From assembly GCA_963575745.1 (NCBI GenBank), contig CAUYUJ010020615.1, positions 462,736-526,735 of the forward strand: 64,000 bases of DNA. The letters are read 5' to 3'. The DNA comes from Prorocentrum cordatum. Lineage: Eukaryota; Sar; Dinophyceae; Prorocentrales; Prorocentraceae. The notes below the pieces were generated by a model. The model was not told the origin of the DNA. It worked only from the letters and a program-made list of their open reading frames with translations, and did not search any database. Positions 16,128 to 27,209 of this stretch are shown here, piece by piece (position 1 is the stretch's first letter; every line of letters starts with the position of its first letter). The position numbers and the translations under genes were made by a program.

Positions 16128-16970
16128 CTAGCCAACGACCTGGCAGTGATCGTCATCGGCGCCGCCCTCCTCGTCCCCCATGCAGCTCTTGGAGTCGCCG
16201 AAGTCCGCGCCCAAGGCGTCGGCCAAGCTGCCGCCCACCGCCGCGATGGCGCCGACCGCGTCGTCGTCATCCCCGAGGACGCTGGGCGACGCTGGTTCGC
16301 GCTCGCAGGCGCCACGGACCGCCGAGGCTGGGGGCGCTGGGGCTGGCGCGCCGACCGAGGACTCGACAGCGAGCTGCTCGGTCTGGTTCTCCGACCCCGC
16401 ATCCTCGCGGCCCTCGGGCTGCGGCGGCGACGGCGAGGCGGCAGCGGTCAGCGCCGGGGCCGACGCTCCGAGCTCGCCATCCTCATTGGCCACCGCGCTC
16501 TGCACCTTCCTCAAGGGTGGGAGGCCGCTCACCTGCGGCCGCACTGCCACGCACACAGGCGGCGCAAGTAACGCTTTAGTCAACTCCTCGAAGCTTGGCG
16601 GCTGACGATCGGCATCATCCTGCGGGTCTGTATGCGCCATTGCTATCGCAACGCCGCCTGGATCATCTCTGTGCTTGCGCAGCGCCGCCTTCTTCTTCTC
16701 TTGCCACTTCCTCACCCGGGCGATGGCGGTCTCGACAATCGCGTCGATGCCCTCCTCGGTGTAGGTCTTAGCGTCTGCTAGTGAGACCCTGATTTTGCCA
16801 AATGCCCCCTGCTCCTCTCCTCCGCCTGCAGCTGGGCTCTGCGCCTGAACTGACCCTGCGCCTGTGACGTCGCTCGTCCTCTGTCTCTTGTCCTGCGAAG
16901 TGTCTCCGCCATCCCCAGAGCCTCGAGATGGAGAGGTGGGATTCGCTTGCTTCCTGGCCCGCTTGGCCAT
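16128..16970 (-). CDS. hypothetical Lys/Arg-rich, probably nuclear protein
   Basis: A 280-codon frame from ATG at 16968-16970 to TAG at 16128-16130. An AG lies ten bases before the ATG, compatible with spliced-leader addition. The N terminus MAKRARKQ and the later DKRQRTSD look like a nuclear localisation signal. Residues about 55-110 form the only ordered-looking part: a helix around KTYTEEGIDAIVETAIARVRKWQEKKKAALRKH. The rest is Pro/Ala/Ser-rich with an acidic end containing DDDD and EEGG. No family is recognised. A GT donor directly before the stop (CAG|GTCGTT) suggests that the stop lies in an intron and that a short acidic exon follows (15813-15866). No signal peptide or membrane segment is seen. 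Confidence 0.5.
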   Translation of the reverse strand: MAKRARKQANPTSPSRGSGDGGDTSQDKRQRTSDVTGAGSVQAQSPAAGGGEEQGAFGKIRVSLADAKTYTEEGIDAIVETAIARVRKWQEKKKAALRKHRDDPGGVAIAMAHTDPQDDADRQPPSFEELTKALLAPPVCVAVRPQVSGLPPLRKVQSAVANEDGELGASAPALTAAASPSPPQPEGREDAGSENQTEQLAVESSVGAPAPAPPASAVRGACEREPASPSVLGDDDDAVGAIAAVGGSLADALGADFGDSKSCMGDEEGGADDDHCQVVG

Positions 16971-18178
16971 ATTGCCAAATCTGTTTGAAGCCGAATGGCT
17001 ATGGACGATGGGGAGGAGCGCGGGCCACCGTCGGCCAAGTACAACGATGACTGGCACGATGGGTTCGATAGATACGCTTGGCGAGCAAGGAGGTGCGAGC
17101 TATTCGGTGCAATCTACTCGCAGCGCGCTGCATCCAGCCACGACTGCATGGCAATAAGCCGAGCGCGACTGAGCCTCTGTGGGCTTGCCTGGCGCGCGAG
17201 GCGGCAACGAGGCGCGAGGGGCGGCGACAGCGCGATGACCGTCGGAAAGCCGATCGACATCCAAGGGGCGCGCCGCAAGGACCAAGACGCATGCAACAAC
17301 ATGCGCTCCAAGCTGATACGTCTTGGAAGTGAATCGGGCCGTCTTGGACTTGCATGGCGTCTCCAACGCCTCAATCCCTATGGGCAGCGGGAGGCCCTGA
17401 AACTGTGGTGGCCCCGAGCCCTCGTGGTTTCACACACCTCATGGCCTTTTGGAGGCTCTCAATACCCCCCGAAGACCTCTCCCCCCCCCCCCCCCCCTCA
17501 CGCCTGACACCAAGGCTCTGGGAGGCCCTGACACTGCGGAGGCCCCGGGCCCTTGGAGCTCCCGACGCTTGACCCCGGGCCTTGATATGCCCCGAGAAAT
17601 CCTGAGGCTATGGAGAGTCCGAGCCCCGAGATCCCCTCGCGCCTGACGCCAGAGCCCATGGGCCCTGAAAAGCCCAGAGGCTCTGGAGACCCATGGCCCC
17701 CGCGGCCTTGCCCTGAGACTCTGAAGACCTCCAGCTCTCCAGACCCCTGGAAACCCAGAAACCCTCGGAGGCCTAACCTAGGACCTCGGGCGGGGGAGGG
17801 TTGGCCATGGGGCCATGGGCCATGCCGAACGGCGCGACCAGCAACTCGGCAAGTGACTTGATTTCCGAACTACGACCGTCCCTCGCAGCGCTTTCTCAAT
17901 GAACTCTGCCAATGGCTGACGCGTTGTCGCGGCGAGCCCTCGCAAATGCTAGCCAGACCGATGCTGACGCACGAGGCCGTGCCTGCGCGGAGAGGAAGTG
18001 CCTGTACGACGTGCATTACTGAGAATGACAACCCAACCCCTGGATGTAATGCAAGACTTGCTGGCCGAAGAGACAATGGCCATGGTTCCAGGTGACGCAC
18101 CCATCCCCCTCCCCCTCCCATGACCCCCCTCCCCTGTCTCATCCATGCCCCATGCCAAACTCAACTCGGCTGGGGCGA
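16971..18178. other. intergenic region, no supported gene
   Basis: Short frames on both strands show no coding character. From about 17360 to 17800 words such as GAGGCCCTGA and GGAGGCCCC recur irregularly with a C-run at 17480-17498, a milder form of the GGCC arrays found further right. The stretch 17870-18178 lies directly downstream of the 18179-20125 gene and may hold its 3' untranslated region. Confidence 0.45.
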
Positions 18179-20125
18179 CTAATTGTGCCGAATGCGCAAT
18201 GGTTCCTCGAAAGACCCCGCAGGGTGGTGCCGCCGTTCTAATTCGAGGAGCTCCTTATAATTGTTCTCAGCTTCGCGATCAACCAACCACTTCCGGGCGT
18301 CGATTCTCGTCTGCCACTGGGCGGCAGAACGCAACTCCCCTAGAATGCCCGAGTGCTTCGCACGAGTGTCGCATTCTGGATGCAGGTGAGGGTGCTGGAG
18401 AAAAGCTACCAAGTATCCTAAGCCTAAGCGGTTGCATTTTTTGTTAGCCCTGCAAAGACCGTGGCCTGGGAATTTACAATGGGCCCCCAGCTGGCCATCA
18501 ATGGCATCGTAGACGATGTACGAGCCGTGATCACCGATCGGCCAGCGCGCCCACGGCCCGGCAGCAGGCGGCGGGGGCGCAGGAGGCGGCGGCGGCTCGC
18601 CCTCGGCAGGCGCCCCTTCAACGGCAAGACCGCCTGGAAGATGCGGCGGTTCATGCGGAGGTAGAAGTGGGGGCGGGGGAACGCCAGCATCGCTGTCGAC
18701 ATCAGAGCCCTCCCTGCTCGGAGCGCTGCCCCGATGGTCGGACGACGAACCCTCGCCCTCCTCGGCTCCAGCTGGGCCCAGGCGCACAGGGCCCCCAGCT
18801 CCTGGGCCTGGGCGCGCGAGCGGGCCGACGACTCTGACGCCTGGCCGTCGTCGCCGCTTCGCGACTGCCGGGCCGCAGGCGGCCTTGAAGCCGTCCTTCA
18901 TGAGCTTCAGCCCCCTGTCCACTGGAGCGCGCGCCTTGATGTACGGGTGCACGCGCTGCTCCGTCTGGAGAAGGTTATCATCAACATCCGTTTGCAAGAA
19001 TACCTCCCTCGCTGAATCGACTGCGCGATCCCGATCCACTGGCGCAGGTGACACATGCAATTCAAGAGGGCGGTCTCGAGGAGACTCCATGATCACAGAG
19101 CCCACGAGGGACACGCCAGTGATGCAGGGGAAGATGCCGTCGGCGTCCTCGATGTCGATGCTGAGGCGCCTCGAAGACGGGTCGAAAATACAAGGCAAAA
19201 ACAACGACACCCGCGGGTTGCCGCCTCGCAGGTGCCCCAAGGCAACCCAAGTGACAACGTGCCAGTCAGGCCCAGTGACAAACCGCAAGCGATGGAAAGA
19301 ACCACGAGGGTGACGGCCCATTGCCCTGGCGAGATCCTTCTCGCATTCCTTGGCTCGCGGCACAACCCAAGCGTTGGTCTCTGCACATAGTCCAGGATGC
19401 GCCAGAGGGCGCGGAATGTAATATTCGAACACATCTGACTCCTTGATGGCCTTGCGATCAGGAATGAACAGGCCATCGACATGACTATCTCGGAAGCAAG
19501 GCGCATAGCGCGTAAATCCTGCTGGCTTGTCCTTCGAATCCTGCCCCAGCTTGATGCGAACGCGCCGCTCGAAAGACTCCGTCGTGTAAGGCGTCCGGGC
19601 GTCGCCGACGGAGTCGACGAACGTGGCGAACCGCCGCCTGCCCACGCACGGTGGTTCGCCCCTGATGACATCGGGATGATCAACGCGATAGGGCTGCGCC
19701 CCTGGCGGTTGGAACTTCTCGCCGCTGGCTGTCCGCCACGCCGCGTACTGCTCGCTATTCATGATGGCCCCGTCGACTGCGACGAAACGCTGTCTGCTCG
19801 GAGAAAGCAGAAGGTCGTCGCCGTCGAACTCCTCCCCCTGCTCTCTGGCCAACCTGCCAGCGAACGCCAGCTGCGCTTCGGCCTGCTCGACTTTCCTGGC
19901 CTGCTCCCCCAATTGCCTGAACTCTTCACCCTTCGCTGCCTGCCAAGCTCTGTACTGGCACTTAGTCATGGTCGCCCCCTCAAGTGCCAGCTGCTCCCTG
20001 CGAGGCTCCTCGGCCTTCATCATGAAATTCGCGAATGGCCCCCGAGGCTTGGGGGTTCGCTCTCGCTCGACGCAACGAAGGGCTACTCCATCCTCTACCA
20101 GCTGCTGCCTTTCAAGGAGACACAT
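18179..20125 (-). CDS. uncharacterised protein with duplicated motif and Cys/His C-terminal domain
   Basis: A frame of 648 codons from ATG at 20123-20125; the frame is open upstream to a GTG at 20317, but CTTAGTGTGCAG lies just before the ATG, so an acceptor there (cis or spliced-leader) fits better. Near the N terminus a motif is present twice: EGATMTKCQYRAWQAAKGEEF at about 49-69 and DGAIMNSEQYAAWRTASGEKF at about 118-138. A middle region of about 300 residues is well mixed in composition and looks globular. A Pro/Gly-rich disordered linker follows. The last 115 residues (from about 534) hold C550, C558, C564 and a HPHLHPEC cluster, suggesting metal binding, then a charged helix to the end. 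I have no family name for it. Codon use and strand match the neighbouring genes. No membrane segment is seen. Confidence 0.65.
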   Translation of the reverse strand: MCLLERQQLVEDGVALRCVERERTPKPRGPFANFMMKAEEPRREQLALEGATMTKCQYRAWQAAKGEEFRQLGEQARKVEQAEAQLAFAGRLAREQGEEFDGDDLLLSPSRQRFVAVDGAIMNSEQYAAWRTASGEKFQPPGAQPYRVDHPDVIRGEPPCVGRRRFATFVDSVGDARTPYTTESFERRVRIKLGQDSKDKPAGFTRYAPCFRDSHVDGLFIPDRKAIKESDVFEYYIPRPLAHPGLCAETNAWVVPRAKECEKDLARAMGRHPRGSFHRLRFVTGPDWHVVTWVALGHLRGGNPRVSLFLPCIFDPSSRRLSIDIEDADGIFPCITGVSLVGSVIMESPRDRPLELHVSPAPVDRDRAVDSAREVFLQTDVDDNLLQTEQRVHPYIKARAPVDRGLKLMKDGFKAACGPAVAKRRRRPGVRVVGPLARPGPGAGGPVRLGPAGAEEGEGSSSDHRGSAPSREGSDVDSDAGVPPPPLLPPHEPPHLPGGLAVEGAPAEGEPPPPPAPPPPAAGPWARWPIGDHGSYIVYDAIDGQLGAHCKFPGHGLCRANKKCNRLGLGYLVAFLQHPHLHPECDTRAKHSGILGELRSAAQWQTRIDARKWLVDREAENNYKELLELERRHHPAGSFEEPLRIRHN

Positions 20126-20592
20126 GTAAGCTACCTGCACACTAAGATACGAAATCAGCGACTCGCCCTCCTCGCAGGGGACAGGCAAACCCGAAACATT
20201 CCTGCTGGGAAAAGACCCCGTTCGATAACCATTACGCGCGCCTTGGGCCGCGGCTCCGAGAGGACCCCCAAGAATCCTTCGAGGGGGCTCCGCGAGAGCC
20301 CTCGGATAAACCTCCACCCCTTCCCCTCAGTTGCAAGGGCGACGGCCGCAATCATGACAGAAGGGGGTCGGGCCCTGTTGGGGCCCGCGTGGGCCTTCCT
20401 GGTGCGGTTTGGGGCAAGCGTTTGCCTTGGCTCTCGCAACCTCCAGCTTTCGAAAAAAAAGCTCCAGGTCGAGACCATGGCCCATCATGACGCTCTCTTG
20501 AAACCCCGTTGAACCCTCTTGGGCTCGGCTTCGGCTTCCCGGCGCCCCCCCGAGGACGTCTCGAGCCCCTTCGAAGGACACGCGACCCTCGG
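20126..20592. other. intergenic spacer, GC-rich
   Basis: No gene supported. It lies between the 3' end of the 20593-23224 gene and the start of the 18179-20125 gene, and contains an A9 run at 20454-20462. Short open frames on both strands overlap each other and show no conserved feature. Confidence 0.4.
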
Positions 20593-23224
20593 TCACTCGA
20601 AGCGTACCAGTCGAAACGACTGCCCAAATCGAATGAACGGGAGCTGGAAACAATCTGGGAGGCAGTGCAGGGTGCTGTTTACATGTGCGGCCCTGGACTT
20701 GGAAACAGGAGTTGCGAATCCTTTGGCAGCGTGCTCCCGGAGCAGCTGCGACAGGAACCCGTTGCTACACACTCGTTCTACGTCGACGTCGCCATCGTCC
20801 GTTGACTGGCGTATCTGGGCGAGAAGCCTCTCAGTCCACATGTCCGTGAAGTGGTAATTCGTCGCCCACGTTACTAGAAGCCTCCTGAAATCCAGATCCT
20901 GCGGGGGGGGGGGGGCGCCGAAGAGCAAGCGCCGACGCAAGATGTGATCATCGGGCCGCAGTTCTACGCCGCCTCCTCATCCCCAACCTCCTCTCCTTCA
21001 TCCTTCCCCCCGCTGGGCGTCTGCGCTTCGGCGCCCCCCATGGGTCCTGCCGCAGCGCCTGCGCATCGGCAAAGATGTTCGCAACCTTCGCGCAGAAACC
21101 TCGGTGGCGGCAACGCGGCTTCCTGGCGTCCGAGAAGAAGAAGTCAGCGACCGCATCCTGGTCGGCCTTGCTCACGCCTGGGTGGATCATGCGAGCCCAT
21201 TGGTATGGGAAGTCCTCGTAGTGCAGGAAGCGCCAATAGATCTGGCTAGCGAAATCAAGCCCGAGTCCTCGGAGCCTCTCCATCATCACGCGCTTCAAGC
21301 GGTCTGGGAACGAATCGAAGATCGGCTTCATCTGCCCAGCGGGCCCATCGGTGACCAGCGCGGTCAACTTGCGGCGGCAGGCGAAGAATGGATTCAAGCC
21401 ATTCCTGAGTACAATATCATATAGCCCCCTGCCAGCTTCGTCCAACCACTGTAACTCTGAAGACAAACGTTCGAGAGGAGCACCAATCCAGCACATCAAA
21501 ACTATGTCGATGGTCTGCTGCTCATTGTGCAGGACTTTCTTGGATCGCCATGTCTTCTTTTGAACCTTCATACGCGCCGGCTGCGCTTTAATATCATCAT
21601 AGTTCCCCCCGAGGCCATCTGGTTCCATCGCGTGCCAATCTGGGAAGCACACGTCGAAGACTTGCACGAGCACGAAGTGGCAGAGAATGCCCGTTGAAGA
21701 TTTCCCGCAAGCCGCCCCGCACGTGCCCCAATCATCTTTGCATGGGATGTCGCACTCCCGCGACTGGAGAAGATCGACGCCGATGGCGGCAGCGAACAAA
21801 TTTCGTTGCGCATCTTCCTTGTCGGCGCAGCAACCGTTACAAACGTGAACTATGGTATGGCTGGACCAATCTCCGTTCCAGAACTTGAGGAAGCACTTTG
21901 CATGCTCATCAAGGTCGCGCTCTCCAGGCGCATCAGGGTCATTGGCAATGCAAGACGACCTGCGTCTCAACGCATGCTTGATGATCAACGCGTGCTGCTG
22001 TTCAAAAGTCTGATCGGGGTTGCCGCGCACGAACACCATATGCTCGAGAACCTTTTTCAGCGCAACCTGCAGCTTGTTCTGCACACTTGGGCATGCACAT
22101 GAGAAAGCGATGGCGTGGACGTCGCCAAGGATCCTCTCCTCGTTAATCTCAATGCAACGCTGTATCTGGTGGGACGAGCACTTGCCAGCAACGTGAAAGC
22201 AGTTCGACGGCAAGTCCAAAGACGACTTCGCAACCTTCCGAAGGTTTGCCGAATGTGCGTCAGGCTGTTCATTGACAAGCACGTAAGGACAGGTCCTGCT
22301 CAACGCCGCCAGGCCCGAGGCAGCAAACTCAGGAGCTTCCATCTCTGTACCTGAGAACAAGCACGACGCATTACAACTTTGAAGAATCCGTGGCCTGCAC
22401 AGGACGCGCACGGCGTGCATCTGATCCGTCACTGGCGACGTGTACGAACACGTGATGCCCTGCGCAAGCAACTCCAGAATGCCGAACCGCATGGGCCCAG
22501 CATCGGGCTTGGCCGCGAGGTAATCATCCAGAGTCACCGTGGTCCAGCGATCATCTACGAGGAGTGGGTAGCGAGCGTGGGGGTGAAGAACAGCCTGAAG
22601 TCGACCAAATCGAAATCGATGTGGCGTGCAGTCGTAGAACTTTGATATCACGGGGGACGCTCGCAGACACTGCATGCGTGAGAGCTCCGCCGAAAGCCAC
22701 TCGGTCTGGTCCTCGATGGCAGCCGCGGACACAGCTGCCACCATATCCAACCCACGGTGGTGCCCATCGATGCCTTCTCTCAAGCATTTATTTTTACCAA
22801 TCTGGAGCCAGCTGTTGATCAGCACCTGGTGCGGGCTGTACTGGTTGCAATGCAAAGCGTGGTCGCCGTGCCCAACCATGGTTCCAGATCGCAGGCGTTC
22901 TTCGTTCCATGCCGTCTGCAACGGCTCGTAGGCATCTGCGTCCTCGCGGCGCTGGTCTTCCGATCTCTTCAGCCTCTTGCAAGCGTGCAGAAACTGGGAG
23001 TGCGCTGGGCCGCCGTACAACGAACCGCTAAAAGAAGACTTCGACGATGTCGGCGAAGACGAAACTAGATGGAGGCCTCGTGTGAGAGACGCCAAGGTTG
23101 GCGCGCCGCCAGCCTGCGCATCAGGGTGCCCCTGCGGCTCTGGCCTGCGAGGCCGATCGCCATCAGTGTCTCTGGGGGCACATCCCAGCGCGTGGAGGCC
23201 AGCATACAAATCTGACAAGTCCAT
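20593..23224 (-). CDS. large uncharacterised protein, two exons (possible transposase-derived family)
   Basis: Exon 1 runs from ATG at 23222-23224 to CAG at 21059-21061; exon 2 from 20898 to about 20593; the intron is 20899-21058. Joined, about 820 residues. The first 100 are Ser/Pro-rich. The globular part includes D322, H324 and N327 in QPDAHSANLRK, followed by CFHVAGKCSSHQIQRC, a spacing that recalls the acidic and Cys/His landmarks of DDE-type transposases, and two Cys clusters (HVCNGCC near 462 and ECDIPCKDDWGTCGAAC near 491-506). Exon 2 continues with a helical region around FTDMWTERLLAQIRQ. I believe related proteins are numerous in dinoflagellates, but I cannot name the family, and the transposase reading is a guess. 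The end is uncertain: after GFATP the sequence loses coding character and could be intron. It is the first gene of the unidirectional block. Confidence 0.6.
20899..21058 (-). other. 160-nt GC-AG intron
   Basis: Donor GATGCGCAG|GCGCTGCGG and acceptor CCCCCGCAG|GATCTGG on the minus strand, with a run of thirteen C just before the acceptor as pyrimidine tract. Both sides are phase 0. Removing it joins two frames that are both clearly coding. Inside the intron the minus strand has stops in the exon-1 frame, which rules out simple read-through. Confidence 0.8.
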
Positions 23225-24898
23225 GGCTGCCGATGACGACGATGGCAATAGATGCGATCGGACGCTTCAGCAATCCTCCAGGGGGCAGGCGTTTCAGCAT
23301 CACCCAGGGTGGGTGGGGCGGCGCGGGGGCGGCGTCGACTACATGAGGGACCGTGCCAGAGCCCCAAGAAGGCCCCGACAACGCTCCGGGAGAGCCTTAA
23401 GAGGCACCACGAGGACCCCAAAGCGCCCAAAGACACGCAACCTATCCCCCGGAGCGCCTGGGATAGCCCCAAGATTCCTTCAAGTGGCTCGCAGAAGAAA
23501 GACTAGCACTAAGAAGAGGAAGCGTGGCAGGGACCAGCTGCAAATATACCAGAAAGCTTTGGGAGTTCAACGGCGCGCCGACGACCATGCAGGCTTCCTT
23601 CGCAAGGCGGGCCGTGTTCGTTTTCATAGAGGCGTTGCCACATTTTTCACGCAGGCGCGCTGGAACGGTTTTGTACAAAAGCGTTGTTTTGGCTGAAAGG
23701 AAACATAAAAATTGATCAAACGCGCTCTCGGCGAACAGCCCGATACCAAAAAGTACTGTATTTCGCTATAGAACACAACAAATGCAGAACCTGGTGCGCA
23801 ACCGATTTTACATACATCGATACGTGGTTAACGCCACTTTCCTTACTTTAAGGAAATGGTACAGAAAATGGTCGCGTCGCCAGCGGAACTGCAAATTTAT
23901 GCAATCCGTCGCGATCCAATTTGTAGCGCAAGTGCTATACAAATGAACAACACGTTGACTTTTGTTTCGTCAGAATGTAACAGAAACGGATAAAACGCAG
24001 AAAGAAACACACCACATGTCAAAACCGTTCCGCGCAGTTGGCTGCCACGGTGCGGAGATATTATCCAAATCTTTTTTTTTTTTGCACGCTGATTCTCATG
24101 TTTCACATGTTTTGCCATGCGCGCAAATTCACCTACTGATTGGTCGCGGATGACAGCGCTTGCGTGCACGAACAAAATCGTTGAGACGTCATATCGCTTG
24201 GGTGCGATAGCGCGCTCCCGTAATATATGCACACACCAAGAGTTCATAATCAAACTGTCTGGATCCTAAGAAAAAAAAAAACACGTTTTCCAGAAAAAAA
24301 GATAAAGAGGCATGAAACAGCGCAAAAGCTGCGGTTTGAAAAGGCAGGCGCGACAGATACAAATACACGCAATCCTATAAGATTCGTGATCATGTCCGTC
24401 GTCAATCTGAAAAGGCTACCCGAAACGATTTTTTTTTGTTTTAAAAAAAATGACAGCATTTCCCCCTTCAAATATGCCAATTAGATGGTATCTCTGCCAC
24501 CTCATTTTCGCAGTCTTGGGCGAAATCAAAAAAAACAACCTTGGAACAATTTAAAGCTCCACCGCTTTCAAACATAATTCTGTTCAGCGCAACGATTCCA
24601 TCGTCCGTCGTGCCCCCCCCTGTTTTCAGTGCAGGGCGCTGGAAAAACTATATTTTTCTCCTGGGATAATGATTTTCTTGCAGCGTTTGAAAATCGACGA
24701 ATTACCATTTTGTATTATTATTTTTTATATAATTTTTCTAAAACATTTTGTTTTCATTGATTATTTTTATTTGTTCTTTTTTATGTTTATTACTTTGTTC
24801 CCCATATCCTAAGGAGTGGGGTTCTTGTTATTACTCTGACGCCCCCCACTCCTCCTCCTTCCTCCCGCCTCCCGCCTCCCTCCTCCCACTGATAATCA
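23225..24898. promoter_or_regulatory. AT-rich island at the 5' head of the gene block (candidate initiation region)
   Basis: Sequence 23225-23700 is ordinary spacer; from about 23700 to 24830 composition becomes AT-rich, with T12 at 24070-24081, T9 and A8 runs near 24430-24450, and TATTATTATTTTTTATAT near 24713. A small hairpin is formed by TTTCCTTACTTTAAGGAAA at about 23839-23857. No gene is visible. It lies upstream of the rightmost minus-strand gene and is followed to the right only by repeats. Dinoflagellate promoters are reported to use T-rich motifs instead of TATA; that and the position make it a candidate transcription start region for the whole block, by inference only. Confidence 0.4.
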
Positions 24899-25012
24899 CC
24901 AGATAAGATAAGACATGATATAAGATAAGCTAAGACAAGATAAGAGATTTCAAGATAAGATAAGATAGAGGGTAATAAAGGTAAGATAAGATAGGACTCG
25001 ATAAGATAAGAT
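24899..25012 (+). repeat. degenerate (GATAA)n pentamer repeat
   Basis: GATAA/AAGATAAGATAAG repeats with occasional GACAA and GATTT variants, directly after a short C-rich run and before a short ACTC-type repeat (25013-25070). Confidence 0.85.
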
Positions 25013-25070
25013 GAGACTCGCTCTCACTCAGACTCACTCACAGTCACATTCACTCACACTCACACTCTCT

Positions 25071-26143
25071 CATGATCACAAAACGCTGCCAGGGGCATCA
25101 TTTGGGAGCCCCAAGGGGGAGCCACCCTGGCTGATCTCACGAGCCCGTTCGCGCCGATTTTGGTGGGACGTCTCAGCTAGAATTGCCGTTTGGCCTCCCC
25201 AACATGTATCTCTTGAGAGCCTCATGGTCACAAAACGCTGCCAGGGGCATCATTTGGGAGCCCCAAGGGGGAGCCACCCTGGCTGATCTCACGAGCCCGT
25301 TCGCGCCGATTTTGGTGGGACGCCTCAGCTAGAATTGCCGTTTGGCGCCCCCAACATGTATCTCTTGAGAGCCTCATGGTCACAAAACGCTGCCAGGGGC
25401 ATCATTTGGGAGCCCCAAGGGGGAGCCACCCTGGCTGATCTCACGAGCCCGTTCGCGCCGATTTTGGTGGGACGTCTCAGCTAGAATTGCCGTTTGGCGC
25501 CCCCAACATGTATCTCTTGAGAGCCTCATGGTCGCAAAACGCTGCCAGGGGCATCATTTGGGAGCCCCAAGGGGGAGCCACCCTGGCTGATCTCACGAGC
25601 CCGTTCGCGCCGATTTTGGTGGGACGCCTCAGCTAGAATTGCCGTTTGGCCTCCCCAACATGTATCTCTTGAGAGCCTCATGGTCGCAAAACGCTGCCAG
25701 GGGCATCATTTGGGAGCCCCAAGGGGGAGCCACCCTGGCTGATCTCACGAGCCCGTTCGCGCCGATTTTGGTGGGACGCCTCAGCTAGAATTGCCGTTTG
25801 GCGTCCCCAACATGTATCTCTTGAGAGCCTCATGGTCACAAAACGCTGCCAGGGGCATCATTTGGGAGCCCCAAGGGGGAGCCACCCTGGCTGATCTCAC
25901 GAGCCCGTTCGCGCCGATTTTGGTGGGACGCCTCAGCTAGAATTGCCGTTTGGCGTCCCCAACATGTATCTCTTGAGAGCCTCATGGTCACAAAACGCTG
26001 CCAGGGGCATCACTTGGGAGCCCCAGGGGGGGTCCACCAGGGGCTTCATAGTCACCAAACGCTGCCAGGGGCAGCATTTTGGCTTCCCAAAGAGGAGTCG
26101 ACCCGGGCCTCCTAGTCGCCAGACACTGCCAGGGGCACCATTG
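25071..26143 (+). repeat. 152-bp tandem satellite, six full units plus decayed units
   Basis: Units start at 25071, 25223, 25375, 25527, 25679 and 25831, exactly 152 bp apart, each beginning CATG[A/G]TC[A/G]CAAAACGCTG. A seventh starts at 25983 and decays after about 45 bp; two shorter, more diverged pieces (each with GCTGCCAGGGGCA or ACTGCCAGGGGCA) follow to 26143. Full units differ at only a handful of positions, mainly a CCTCCCC/GCGCCCC/GCGTCCCC site and a GACGTCTC/GACGCCTC site. No open frame is conserved. Confidence 0.95.
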
Positions 26144-26292
26144 GGATTCAGACTCGCACCCAGACTCACTCATACACAAGCTCACTCACACTCAGATTCA
26201 TTTCTTCAGAATCAGGCACACACAGACGTACCCATACTCAGACTCACCCACACTCAGGCTCACCTAACCCAGACTCGTCAGAAGCCAGTAGC
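26144..26292 (+). repeat. degenerate ACTC/ACAC-type repeat flanking the satellite
   Basis: Words such as CAGACTCACTCACAC recur. The same sequence type occurs on the other side of the satellite at 25013-25070, so the 152-bp array sits inside an older ACTC repeat. Confidence 0.75.
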
Positions 26293-26299
26293 GAAGAGA

Positions 26300-26339
<40 letters not shown>

Positions 26340-26408
26340 GGAGAGAGCGAGAGAGAGAGAGAGAGAGAGCGCGCGAGCGCGAGCGCGAGCGCGAGCGCGA
26401 GCGCGAGC

Positions 26409-26442
<34 letters not shown>

Positions 26443-26687
26443 GCGAGCGAGCGAGAGAGAGAGAGAGAGCGAGGAAGAGAGAGAGAGAGAGAGGAAGATA
26501 GAGAGAGAGAGAGAAGGAGAGAAAGAGAGAGAGAGAGAGAGAGCAAGAGAGAGAGAGAGAGGAAGCGAGAGAGAGGGAGAGGAGAGAGAGAGAGAGAGAG
26601 CGGAGAGAGAGAGAGAGGGGGGGAGTTGAGAGAGGAGACAGGCGAGAGAAAGAGAGAAGAGAGAGAGAGAGAGAGAGAGAAGAGAGA

Positions 26688-26752
<65 letters not shown>

Positions 26753-26773
26753 AAGTGGAGAGAGAGGGGGGGG

Positions 26774-26806
<33 letters not shown>

Positions 26807-27014
26807 AGAGAAGCGAGAGAAGAGAAGAGAGAGATAGAGAGAGAGAGCGAGAGACGAGAGAGAGAGAGAGAGCAGAGAGAGAGAGAGAGAGAGAGCGGGA
26901 GAGAGCGAGGGAGAGCGAGAGAGAGCGAGAGAGAGCGAGTGAGAGCGAGAGAGAGAGAGAGAGAGCGAGAGAGAGCGACAGAGAGCGAGAGAGAGCAAGA
27001 GAGAGCGAGAGAGC

Positions 27015-27052
<38 letters not shown>

Positions 27053-27057
27053 GAGAA

Positions 27058-27089
<32 letters not shown>

Positions 27090-27120
27090 AGAGAAGAGAA
27101 GAGAAGAGAAGAGAGAGAGC

Positions 27121-27153
<33 letters not shown>

Positions 27154-27170
27154 GAGAGAGCAGAGAGAGA

Positions 27171-27209
<39 letters not shown>

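Noticed and set aside
25071-25982. 152-bp period as a nucleosome-phased array
   Set aside because: Dinoflagellate chromatin is not organised on bulk nucleosomes, so the match in length is probably chance.
25071-26143. CRISPR-like array
   Set aside because: Units are contiguous 152-bp tandem repeats without unique spacers, in eukaryotic DNA.
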